Assembly: GCF_014705605.1 (NCBI RefSeq) | Contig: NZ_JACXIZ010000030.1 | Location: 19,510-83,509 of the forward strand | Direction: 5' to 3' | Origin: Paenibacillus sabuli | Lineage (GTDB): Bacteria > Bacillota > Bacilli > Paenibacillales > Paenibacillaceae | Length of the DNA stretch: 64,000 nt | In this document: piece by piece, positions 41,949 through 50,563 of the stretch | Layout: every line of letters begins with the position of its first letter | How positions within the stretch are numbered: the first letter of the stretch is position 1 | Notes under the pieces: model-generated | What the model saw: only the letters and a program-made list of their open reading frames with translations | Told to the model about the DNA's origin: nothing | Databases searched by the model: none | Made by a program: the position numbers and the translations under genes

Positions 41949-43322
41949 ATGGAACAGTGGCGAGTATCCGGGCGTCGATGGCGGCGCGCGACGATCGCCT
42001 GCTGTCTTGCAGGCTTGCTGGGCTTGGGCGTTCCGTTGCCGCGGGATACGGCGGCCGCCTTTGGACCGGCAGAGTGGACAGTGACCGAATTCAGCGCCGG
42101 GGGCACCACGACCTCCAGCACGGTAACCGAGCAGGACGGCGAGATCGAGCTGACGACCAATGGCTGGAATGTATGGGGAGCGGCTGACGGGGCCGGCTTC
42201 GTCTCGGAGCCGATGGAGCTGCTGCACGGCGCGTGCAGCATCGTCGGCATCAGCGGGACGCTCGAATCGGTGTCGGGCATCGTCAACAGCAACGCCGCTG
42301 CCGGATTGATGTACCGCGAATCGCTGGACGGCGATGCCAAGAACGTCATGCTGCGCATGCAGAACGGTGCGCTGCTGCTGACGTATCGCAGCGAGACGGG
42401 CGGCCAGACGCAGTACAAGCGGGGCGCGACGCTGACTCTCCCCGTGGAGCTGAAGCTGGTGCGTCAGGGCAATACGTTCGCAGGCTACTACAAGCAAGAC
42501 GGCGCCTGGATGCTGTCGAACTATGTCGAGGTGGCCATGGAGGACGAGGGGCATGCGGGTCTGGCCGCCTACTCGGCCGATGCGACGCCGATCGAGGCCG
42601 TCTACACGGACATCGAGACCTCGGCCGAGCATTTGCTGTCCGGAGAGGTGGAGGGGTATACGGATACGGAGCCGATCCCGGAGGATCTGCTGCTGCGCGA
42701 GCGATTCCAGGACGGCTCGGTGACCAATGGCCCGGTTGCCGTCAACAATCCGATCTGGGGCGGCACCTCGCAGGCCTGTCTGGCCGACGATGACGGCGAC
42801 CTGTCCTGGCGTCGCAGCGGTGCGAATGGCATCGTGTACACCGGGGAGCGGGGCTGGACCGACTACTCGGCCAGTGTCGATATTCGGCTGGATGACGGCA
42901 GCATCAACAAAAACCTGGCCCAGCTGATCGTGCGCGGCCGCACGCATGTCATCTATGGCGAGTTCTATTACGCCATCGGGTATGACGGCAGCAATCGGAT
43001 CGTCATCGACAAGGCGTTTCGCAATACGGTCAAGCGGCTGAAGACGACATCGATTGCCGATGCGGCCGATGGACAATGGCGGACGCTAAAGGTCGAGGCG
43101 ATGGATCACACCTTGAAGGTGTATCTGGATGATGTGCTGGTGCTGGAGCATACCGATGAAGCGATGCCGAACCTGCGGGGCGGCGTAGGATTGCGGACGG
43201 AGGACAGCGCCGTGCAATTCGACAACCTGCTCGTGTTCAAGCTGGATGACCCGCTCGGCGGCGATTACGACAATCTGGTCGGCGGCAATTTCGATCAACC
43301 GGCTCCGCCGGGATACGAGTAG
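41949..43322 (+). CDS. Secreted protein with two concanavalin-like modules
   Basis: A 457-residue exported protein. The signal peptide (MEQWRVSGRRWRRATIACCL, then LLGLGVPLP) ends near TAAA. Two domains of about 180-200 residues follow, each like the laminin-G/concanavalin fold found in glycan-binding proteins and family-16-like or DUF1080 modules. Similar phrases recur: AAAGLMYRESLDGDAKNVML and VELKLVRQGNTFAGYYKQDG in the first, WTDYSASVDIRLDDGSINKN and WRTLKVEAMDHTLKVYLDDV in the second. No catalytic residues recognised, so it may only bind the target polymer. It lies 26 bases after the binding protein. Confidence 0.7.
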   Translation: MEQWRVSGRRWRRATIACCLAGLLGLGVPLPRDTAAAFGPAEWTVTEFSAGGTTTSSTVTEQDGEIELTTNGWNVWGAADGAGFVSEPMELLHGACSIVGISGTLESVSGIVNSNAAAGLMYRESLDGDAKNVMLRMQNGALLLTYRSETGGQTQYKRGATLTLPVELKLVRQGNTFAGYYKQDGAWMLSNYVEVAMEDEGHAGLAAYSADATPIEAVYTDIETSAEHLLSGEVEGYTDTEPIPEDLLLRERFQDGSVTNGPVAVNNPIWGGTSQACLADDDGDLSWRRSGANGIVYTGERGWTDYSASVDIRLDDGSINKNLAQLIVRGRTHVIYGEFYYAIGYDGSNRIVIDKAFRNTVKRLKTTSIADAADGQWRTLKVEAMDHTLKVYLDDVLVLEHTDEAMPNLRGGVGLRTEDSAVQFDNLLVFKLDDPLGGDYDNLVGGNFDQPAPPGYE

Positions 43323-43336
43323 AGGGGGAATGAAGC

Positions 43337-46300
43337 ATGGCATGGGCACCTACTAGCAGACGCGCGATCGCCAGACTGCTCGTCGGCGTGATGCTGCTGA
43401 CGACGCTGGCTTACGCGTTCCCGCCGTTCACCGGCGCGATTGCACGGGCGGAGACGACGAGGGACGCGTACACCGCGACCCCCGCCGGCACGGCGGATCA
43501 GCTCCAGGGCTCGCACATTGCGCCGAATGCCGGCAATGGACTGAGCAACATTCGGGAAGACAACTGGGCCTTGTACGAGGATGTCGATTTTGGCGCGTCC
43601 GGCGCGGTCGATGTCGGCTTCCGCGCAGCGGTGCCGTACGCGAACGCCGGCAATACGATCGAGGTCCGGCTCGGTGCGGCCGACGGCGAGCTCGTCGCCA
43701 GGCATCATCTGGTCGGCACCGCGACCGGTTATTCCAACGCGCAGTGGCAATATGTCGCGCTCAGCGAGACCGTGACGGGCGTGCATGACGTGTATGTCGT
43801 GTTCGTGCTCGATCCGCTGAGCGAAGGCACCGGGTTCTGCAATCTGGCCGAATGGCAATTCGGCGCCAGCTATCGCACGGATACGACTGCGCCCGTGACG
43901 ACGGATTACTTGTCCGGCACGTACGATGGCAGCCAGTATACGTCGGCAGTGACCGTGACGCTGGCGGCGAGGGACGATTACCGCGGGGTTGCCCAGACGG
44001 TGTACAGCGTGGACGACGGCGCGACCTGGCAGTCGTACACCGCTCCACTGGTGTATGACGTGGAGGGAGAGTACAATCTCCAGTACTATTCGACCGACGC
44101 GGCGAGCAATGCCGAGACTGCGCGCACTGTCAGCTTCACGATCGCCGATCTCGGTACGCGCTCGGCATACGCGACGCTCCAGGCGGAGACGGCGTCGGAG
44201 CTGTCCGGCAATAATATCCGGGCGACGGAGACTGCGGTCATCGGCATCAATACGGGCAATTGGATGAAGTTCGAAGCGGTCAATTTCGGCGATGAAGGCG
44301 CGCTCGACGTCGCCATGCACGTCGCAGTGCCGAACGTTGCCGAAGGCAATCGGATCGAGGTGCGTCTGGGCGCGCCGGACGGCGAGCTCGTCGGCGCTCT
44401 GCGCCTGCGCGGCACGGCGGAGAATTATACGAATGCCGCGACGCAGCGAACGGCGCTGCTGCGCACGGTGACCGGGGTCCATGACGTCTATCTCGTATTC
44501 GCGGTCGGTCCCTACTCGACCTCGGCGCAATATTGCAACATCGACTGGCTCGTGTTCGGCGACGCGTATGCAGCCGATACGACGGCGCCGACGACGACCG
44601 CTCGGCTGAGCGGCACGCTGACCGGCAGCGATTATACATCAGCTGTCACAGTGACGCTGGATGCGTACGACGACTACCGCGGGGTGGCGCAGACGCAGTA
44701 CAGCACAGACGGCGGTACGACCTGGCTGCCCTATGAGGGCCCTGTAGTCGTGCGCCGCGAAGGATCGCATACGATCCAATATTATTCAATCGATCTGGCG
44801 GACAATGAGGAGGCCGTTCAGACGGAATCGTTCGTCATCTCCGACCTGCCCGACCTGGCTGTCTTCCATATGACGAATCAGATGCGGCCGGGCGAGATCG
44901 CGCAGATTGTCGGCGATTATCTGGACGTGGTGGATGCGGTGCGGCTGTTCAAGCTGCCGGACAGCGCGCCGACGGGCGAGCCGGCCTTCGTGCTGCGGCC
45001 GAAGAGCCATACGACGGAAGGCGCGGGGGGCAGCGCGTACGAGACGACGGCCGTATGGAGCGAGGCGGATGCGGTGTCGGCCGAGATCGTCGGCCAGACC
45101 CGGCAGCTCGTGCAATGGCAGGTACCGGATGCGCTCGATCCCGGCGTCTACTCGGTCCAGCTGGATGTGTACGGTCAGCCTGGCCGTGCGCTCTATCTGA
45201 ACGCGCCGGACATCACATGGATCCAGGGCGATGACGGCAAGGAAGCGACGCCGGGCGGCTGGATCCGGCTGACGGGGCGGCAGCTGTCCGAAGACGGATT
45301 CACGCCGACCGTCGTGCTGGAGGCGGTGGCGACCGGGCAGCTGACGACGCTGCCAGATGTCGAGGCGATCGATGCTTACGCACTGGATGCGAGCCTGCCG
45401 AGCGGCCTGGCGACGGGCGCATACCGGGTGTATGTGCACAATGGACGCGGCGGCCCGAGCGCCTGGAGCGAGCCGTCTGCGCTGCAGCTGAACGCCCCCG
45501 ATGTGTGGCCGGACACCGTCTTTGACGTCAAGGCGTACGGCGCCAAGGGCGACGGCGTCGCCAACGATTCGGCGGCCGTGCTCGATGCGCTTGCCGCGAT
45601 CGAGGCGGCGGGAGGCGGCGAGCTCTATTTTCCGCGCGGCCGCTATCATTTGACGGTCCCGATCGAGCTGCCGGTCTATACGACGATGCGCGGCGAATCG
45701 CAGCAGCTGACGGAGGTGTTCTGGAGCCCGTTCGAGTGGGATTACAATGATTTGCCGGAGGCGGTCATCGAGGGCTCGCACCATTTTGCGATTCGCGACA
45801 TTTCGTTGCGGGCTTCGCGGGCCGGGCATTTCGTGCTCGGCGAGGAGGGCACCGAGGACGCCGGCTACGTGACGATCGAGCGGGCGCGCATTTTTTCCGA
45901 TCCGTACATGGGACATGTGCCCTTCGATCTCAGCGTGGCGCTGCAGACCGAGGTCGAGCAGTTCCGCGCGAACCACGGCAACAGCCTGGATGTGGTGCGG
46001 CTCGGCGGCAAGCAGATCCGCATTATCGACAGCGAGCTGACCGGGCCGTACCGGCCGTTTCAGCTGGCTCGCGCCGAGGGAGCCGTCGTGCGGGGCAATA
46101 CGTTCTACCATGGCGGCTGGTACAGCTTCCACGGTGCGGACGAAGTCATTTTCGAGGATAACAACATCGTGCCGCTGTCGATGTGGACGACCGGCGGGGG
46201 CTTCGGCAAGCCGCTTGACTTTGGCTCCCGGCATATTTATTTCGCGCGCAACTCCTTCTCGAATATCAACGGCAACGACCGCGAGGTCATGACCAATGAC

Positions 46301-47080
46301 GGCGGCAGCGGCGCGTATACGGGGGCGATCGCAGCGGTGGACGGGACGACGCTCACGCTGCCGGCGGGAGCCGCGTCCTGGCAGCCGGGCGAATGGAGCC
46401 GGGGCGGCGGCGTGTTTATTCTATCCGGCACGGGAGCGGGGCAGATGCGGCAGATCGTGACGCATACGGCCGATGTGATTACGCTGGACGCTCCGTTCAC
46501 GGTGGAGCCAGACGAGACGTCGGTGCTCTCGATTACCGCTATCAACTTTGACAATCTGTTCGTGGAGAATACGTTCTACCGCACCGGGGCGCTCAATCTG
46601 TACGGCGAGGGCGTCAATATGGTCATCGACGGCAACACGTTCCGCCAATCGCAGGGCATCTTCGCCTGGGCGAGGCTGGTCTACGGCGGCAATCAGCAGC
46701 AATGGTACACCGATATCAAAAATAATGTGCTGGCGGACGGCAACTACTCGCATTGGTACGGCGTCGAGGACAATCACTCCGGGCCGTCGACCATCAAGGT
46801 CACGACGCAAGGCAATTACACGCTGACGATCGGCGCGATGGTGCGCAACAATACGCTGATGGAGAACAGCGCGCTCATCCTCAACGGCGGCTCGACGCAG
46901 CAAGGGATGAAAGGGGTCGTCGTCTCCGGCAACCACTTCGCCGATACGGGTACGGCGATCACGGTGCTCGGCGGCGTCAACGACATCGTCCTGTCCGACA
47001 ATACGTATGACACGACGGCGCAGGAGCTCGAGGTGGACAGCTCGCTGCTGGCCAGCGGCCGGGTGCGAGAGCTGGACTGA
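43337..47080 (+). CDS. Secreted multidomain pectate-lyase-3-like protein
   Basis: Exported protein of 1247 residues. After the signal peptide come two CBM6-like modules (about 50-180 and 278-412, each with GNTIEVRLGA- or GNRIEVRLGA-type strands), each followed by an OmpL47-like beta module (DTTAPVTTDYLSGTYDGSQY at 181, DTTAPTTTARLSGTLTGSDY at 413). Then an IPT-like segment starts near 505. From about 727, VFDVKAYGAKGDGVANDSAA opens a pectate_lyase_3/GH28-like beta-helix to the end. This is the probable polymer-degrading component outside the cell. Catalytic residues cannot be assigned. GGGGGAA lies near ATG 43337. Confidence 0.8.
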   Translation: MAWAPTSRRAIARLLVGVMLLTTLAYAFPPFTGAIARAETTRDAYTATPAGTADQLQGSHIAPNAGNGLSNIREDNWALYEDVDFGASGAVDVGFRAAVPYANAGNTIEVRLGAADGELVARHHLVGTATGYSNAQWQYVALSETVTGVHDVYVVFVLDPLSEGTGFCNLAEWQFGASYRTDTTAPVTTDYLSGTYDGSQYTSAVTVTLAARDDYRGVAQTVYSVDDGATWQSYTAPLVYDVEGEYNLQYYSTDAASNAETARTVSFTIADLGTRSAYATLQAETASELSGNNIRATETAVIGINTGNWMKFEAVNFGDEGALDVAMHVAVPNVAEGNRIEVRLGAPDGELVGALRLRGTAENYTNAATQRTALLRTVTGVHDVYLVFAVGPYSTSAQYCNIDWLVFGDAYAADTTAPTTTARLSGTLTGSDYTSAVTVTLDAYDDYRGVAQTQYSTDGGTTWLPYEGPVVVRREGSHTIQYYSIDLADNEEAVQTESFVISDLPDLAVFHMTNQMRPGEIAQIVGDYLDVVDAVRLFKLPDSAPTGEPAFVLRPKSHTTEGAGGSAYETTAVWSEADAVSAEIVGQTRQLVQWQVPDALDPGVYSVQLDVYGQPGRALYLNAPDITWIQGDDGKEATPGGWIRLTGRQLSEDGFTPTVVLEAVATGQLTTLPDVEAIDAYALDASLPSGLATGAYRVYVHNGRGGPSAWSEPSALQLNAPDVWPDTVFDVKAYGAKGDGVANDSAAVLDALAAIEAAGGGELYFPRGRYHLTVPIELPVYTTMRGESQQLTEVFWSPFEWDYNDLPEAVIEGSHHFAIRDISLRASRAGHFVLGEEGTEDAGYVTIERARIFSDPYMGHVPFDLSVALQTEVEQFRANHGNSLDVVRLGGKQIRIIDSELTGPYRPFQLARAEGAVVRGNTFYHGGWYSFHGADEVIFEDNNIVPLSMWTTGGGFGKPLDFGSRHIYFARNSFSNINGNDREVMTNDGGSGAYTGAIAAVDGTTLTLPAGAASWQPGEWSRGGGVFILSGTGAGQMRQIVTHTADVITLDAPFTVEPDETSVLSITAINFDNLFVENTFYRTGALNLYGEGVNMVIDGNTFRQSQGIFAWARLVYGGNQQQWYTDIKNNVLADGNYSHWYGVEDNHSGPSTIKVTTQGNYTLTIGAMVRNNTLMENSALILNGGSTQQGMKGVVVSGNHFADTGTAITVLGGVNDIVLSDNTYDTTAQELEVDSSLLASGRVRELD

Positions 47081-47140
47081 TCCGGGGGGCGCATCGGGGG
47101 GCCGATGTGCGGCGGTCCAATCGAGAACAGGCAGCTTGCG

Positions 47141-47170
47141 GCGGCAGTCGCCCTTGACGGCGACTGCCGC
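47141..47170 (+). other. Perfect 12-bp hairpin within the glycan operon
   Basis: GCGGCAGTCGCC and GGCGACTGCCGC pair around CTTGAC, in the 117-base gap before the GH2 gene. There is no U tract; it may protect upstream mRNA or cause partial termination and so set relative expression of secreted and cytoplasmic parts of the operon. Confidence 0.7.
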
Positions 47171-47197
47171 TATTGCATGAGGAAGGATGAGGACGGC

Positions 47198-50100
47198 ATG
47201 GGAACGAGAATCGAGAGTGTGCATGTGAATGCGTCCGTGCGCGGATCGGCGCGCAAGCTGATCCGGCTGGACGGACAGTGGAAGCTGCGTCTGGACCCGC
47301 AGGAGCTGGGGCTGGCTCAGGGCTGGGCCCGGACGCCGCTGGAGACGACGCTGCGCTGCCGGGTGCCGGGCTGCATCCAGCAGCTGGAGGCGCTGGCGGC
47401 GGACGATCCGGGCAGCGGCGGCCTGCACAATGGCTATCTGGGCACCGCATGGTACGAGACCGAGCTGCAGGCGGCTGCCCCGGCGCCCGGCGAGCGGCTG
47501 TGGCTGAAGCTCGGGGGGATCGCGCCGGCGGGACATCTGTGGGTCAACGGGCAATACGTGGATTACTATGCGCAGCCGAATATATCCGCCAAGTGGGACA
47601 TCACGGATGCGGCGCTCGGGCCCCGGCATGCCGACGGGCAGTCGGCGCTCGCGCTGCGGATCACGATCGCGATCGTGGAGCAGGAGCTCGGCCTGCTGGG
47701 CGGGTACCGCTTCGCCGACAATCACTGGTCGGGCGTGTATCGCAGCGTGGAGCTGGAGTACAGCGGGGCGGTGCATGCGGAGGACCTGTGGATCCGGGCG
47801 AGCCTGGACGGCCCGGCGGCGGCAGGCGAAGGCGTGGCCGTATCGGGGGATGCGACCGTGCGGCTGAGCGGCTCCGTCTGGAATCGGACGGGGCAGGCGC
47901 AGCGGGTGCGCGTGCATGCGAGCGTACAGCGCTGGCAGCCGCAAGAGAGCGGGGCGGCCCAAGCGGCGGCCACGCTGGCGGCGGCAGAGGAAGTGGACGC
48001 GGAAGAGAAAGTGAAAGTGAAAGTGAAAGAAGCGCTTGGCGCCGGTGGCGCGACGCCGCAGGTCCAGGCCGTAGTCGAGCTGGCGGCGGGTGCGCCGACA
48101 GCGGTCGCGCTGGCACTGACGCTGCGCGGCGCGGCGCTGTGGAGCTGCGAGCAGCCGGAGCTGTACGTCCTGACGCTGCAGGTGCGGGAGGACCGCGAGG
48201 GCGGCGCGCTGCTCGACGAGCAGCGCCAGCGCTTCGGCGTGCGCGAGCTGCGCGCCGCGCAAGGCAGGCTGGCGCTCAACGGCCGCCCGTTATTCGTACG
48301 CGGGGCGGGGGCCGAGTTCATGTCGCCGACGATTCACCCGCTGAGCGACCGGGCGATCATTCGCGCGCGCTGGTCGATGCTGCGGCGGCACGGCTTTCAA
48401 TTTTATCGCTGTCATACCTATATGCCGACTGACGAGGAGCTGGAGATCGCCGACGAGCTCGGCCTGATCCTCACCTCGGAAGTAAGCCTGGTATCGAACT
48501 TCGCCAAGACCTATCCGTTCGACCGCGGCGCGGCGCTATTGGCGGCGCATATCCGCCAGACGCGGCACTTCCCCGCGCTCGGCATCTACGGGCTGGGCAA
48601 CGAAGGCAGTCAATTGATGGTGCATGATCAGCAGGAGTACGAGCATGCGGTGGCGGGCATCGCGCTCGTGCGCCGCGAAGCGCCCGATCACCTGGCGATG
48701 GCCGCCTTCGGCATGCAGGGGGAGCTGCCCGAGCTGCCGGGCGACGTCGAGAGTCCGCATCTGTGGAGCCATGAATTCCGCATTGCGTACGACGGATTGA
48801 GCCGCATCCCGTGGCCGCTGCTGGGCGACGCGGTGCGCGACAAGCCGATGCTGATCCACGAGTACGGTAAGTTCGGCGTCTGGCCGGACGCGGCGGAGCA
48901 GGCGCTGTATCCCGCCGACGGCTATGCGATGCCCTTCGGCGACGACGGACGCGAGGCGCTGGCGAGGCAGGGGCTGCTGGAGCACGAAGCGGCGATCGTG
49001 ACCGCCTCGCGCCGGCTGAGCGACCTGTGCAGCCGGTTCATCCTGGAGGAGGCGCGCAGGCAGCCGGAGGTGAGCGGCTACGTCCTCTGGACGTTCTTCC
49101 GCAAGGGCGCGCAGAATGCCGGACTGGCGGACGATATGGGCATAGGGTCCGATCATGCGCCCAAGACGTACCGGGACGGCTGCAACGCCGATGTCGCGCT
49201 GCTGATCGACCGCGGGCTGGACGGACGCACGTACCGCTTCGGCGAGCGGCTGGAGATCGATGCGACGGTGTCCAATTACTCCGGTCGGGACTTGTCCGGC
49301 GCGCTGCTGGCGTGGGCCCTGGACGACGCGCGCGGGAGGTCGTGGCTGACCGGCACGGCGACAGCAGGTGCCGCGGAGGACGGCAGCTGCCGGGTGCAGG
49401 CGACTATCGCAGGCGAGGTGCCGGCGTGGTCGGCGCAGGGCGAGCGGCTGCGGCTGCGGCTCGCGCTCTACGCGCCCGGCGCGACCGGGAGCGCCGCGGC
49501 GCAGCCCCTCGCCGCCAATGCGTGGGACCTGTGGGTATTTCCGGCGCTGCGCGCGCAGGGCGGCGCATTCGCGCCGGACGCGCTCTTCGCGCTCGCCCGT
49601 GCAGCCGAAGCCGCTGTGGACAAGGGGGACGCAGGCGGTGTCGCAGAGGCGGGTGAAGGCGCGGGTATAGAGGCGGACTCGGGCGCGGACGCAATTGCAG
49701 CAGCGGACGAAGGCGCAATTGCAGCAACGGACGCAAGCGCAGTTGCAGATACGGGTCGCGGCCTGCTCGCGCATCTGCTATCCGATTCCCGCGCGGCGGC
49801 GCATTACCGCCGGCTGCTGCCCTGCAGTGTGCCGCTGCGCGATGTCGATTCGATGGTGCGCGGCTGCCGTTCGTGGCGAGGCATGGACGAGCAGGCCGCA
49901 TTCGCCGTCCGCCGGCCGTCCGCAGTCGTGACGGACAGCTGGGAGGATGCGCGCCGACTGGCGTTCGAGCACGGGGTGCCGACCGTGCTGCTCGATCACG
50001 GGACGCTGCCCGCGTCCTGGTATCCGGAGCCGTCCGTGACGCCGGAGGGCGAGCGGATCGATTACTATCGGCAGTTCACGAGCTTCCGCGCCGGCTGGGA

Positions 50101-50563
50101 CCAGGGCAATCTGGCGACTGTCATCCACGCCGACGAGGCGCTGCGCGGCTTTCCGCACGAGCCGTTTTGCGACGCGCAATTTTACCATATGGTGCAGGAT
50201 GCGGCGCCGCTGCGCGTCGCGCGCGTGCGGCAGACGGTGCTGGAGGCGCTCGGCTCATCGCACGGCGCACAGCCGGCGCTTGCGGCGCCCGAGCTGAAGG
50301 TGATCGTGCGCTCGGTGCCGCGGTTCTCGGAGGCGGCGCAATCGGCGATCGTACTGCAGGATCCCAATGCGCGGCTGGCGCATCGTCAGCGGCCGATCCG
50401 GCGCATCGCCACCGAGGATCGCGCCTATCTGCTGCGCGTGCGCGTCGGTGCGGCCGTGCTGTATATTTGCTCGCTGCAGCCGCTGCTCGATGCGGCGGGA
50501 CATTATTTGCTGGGCCTGTTGCTCTCGGCAGCGGGACAGGAGGGAGGGCAACGCGATGAATAG
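47198..50563 (+). CDS. Glycoside hydrolase family 2 enzyme
   Basis: Cytoplasmic glycosidase of 1121 residues (no signal peptide). The N-terminal sugar-binding domain has GTAWYETELQ and LKLGGIAPAGHLWVNGQYVD, then the immunoglobulin-like linker and the TIM barrel: general acid/base Glu near 468 in YGLGNEGS and nucleophile Glu near 554 in IHEYGKFG. These fit beta-galactosidase, glucuronidase or mannosidase-type GH2. ATG 47198 is chosen as the first Met before the conserved fold; ATG 47177 is an alternative. Two low-complexity insertions stand out: EEKVKVKVKEALG near residue 270 and an Ala/Asp-rich stretch near 820-850. It overlaps the next gene by 8 bases. Confidence 0.85.
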   Translation: MGTRIESVHVNASVRGSARKLIRLDGQWKLRLDPQELGLAQGWARTPLETTLRCRVPGCIQQLEALAADDPGSGGLHNGYLGTAWYETELQAAAPAPGERLWLKLGGIAPAGHLWVNGQYVDYYAQPNISAKWDITDAALGPRHADGQSALALRITIAIVEQELGLLGGYRFADNHWSGVYRSVELEYSGAVHAEDLWIRASLDGPAAAGEGVAVSGDATVRLSGSVWNRTGQAQRVRVHASVQRWQPQESGAAQAAATLAAAEEVDAEEKVKVKVKEALGAGGATPQVQAVVELAAGAPTAVALALTLRGAALWSCEQPELYVLTLQVREDREGGALLDEQRQRFGVRELRAAQGRLALNGRPLFVRGAGAEFMSPTIHPLSDRAIIRARWSMLRRHGFQFYRCHTYMPTDEELEIADELGLILTSEVSLVSNFAKTYPFDRGAALLAAHIRQTRHFPALGIYGLGNEGSQLMVHDQQEYEHAVAGIALVRREAPDHLAMAAFGMQGELPELPGDVESPHLWSHEFRIAYDGLSRIPWPLLGDAVRDKPMLIHEYGKFGVWPDAAEQALYPADGYAMPFGDDGREALARQGLLEHEAAIVTASRRLSDLCSRFILEEARRQPEVSGYVLWTFFRKGAQNAGLADDMGIGSDHAPKTYRDGCNADVALLIDRGLDGRTYRFGERLEIDATVSNYSGRDLSGALLAWALDDARGRSWLTGTATAGAAEDGSCRVQATIAGEVPAWSAQGERLRLRLALYAPGATGSAAAQPLAANAWDLWVFPALRAQGGAFAPDALFALARAAEAAVDKGDAGGVAEAGEGAGIEADSGADAIAAADEGAIAATDASAVADTGRGLLAHLLSDSRAAAHYRRLLPCSVPLRDVDSMVRGCRSWRGMDEQAAFAVRRPSAVVTDSWEDARRLAFEHGVPTVLLDHGTLPASWYPEPSVTPEGERIDYYRQFTSFRAGWDQGNLATVIHADEALRGFPHEPFCDAQFYHMVQDAAPLRVARVRQTVLEALGSSHGAQPALAAPELKVIVRSVPRFSEAAQSAIVLQDPNARLAHRQRPIRRIATEDRAYLLRVRVGAAVLYICSLQPLLDAAGHYLLGLLLSAAGQEGGQRDE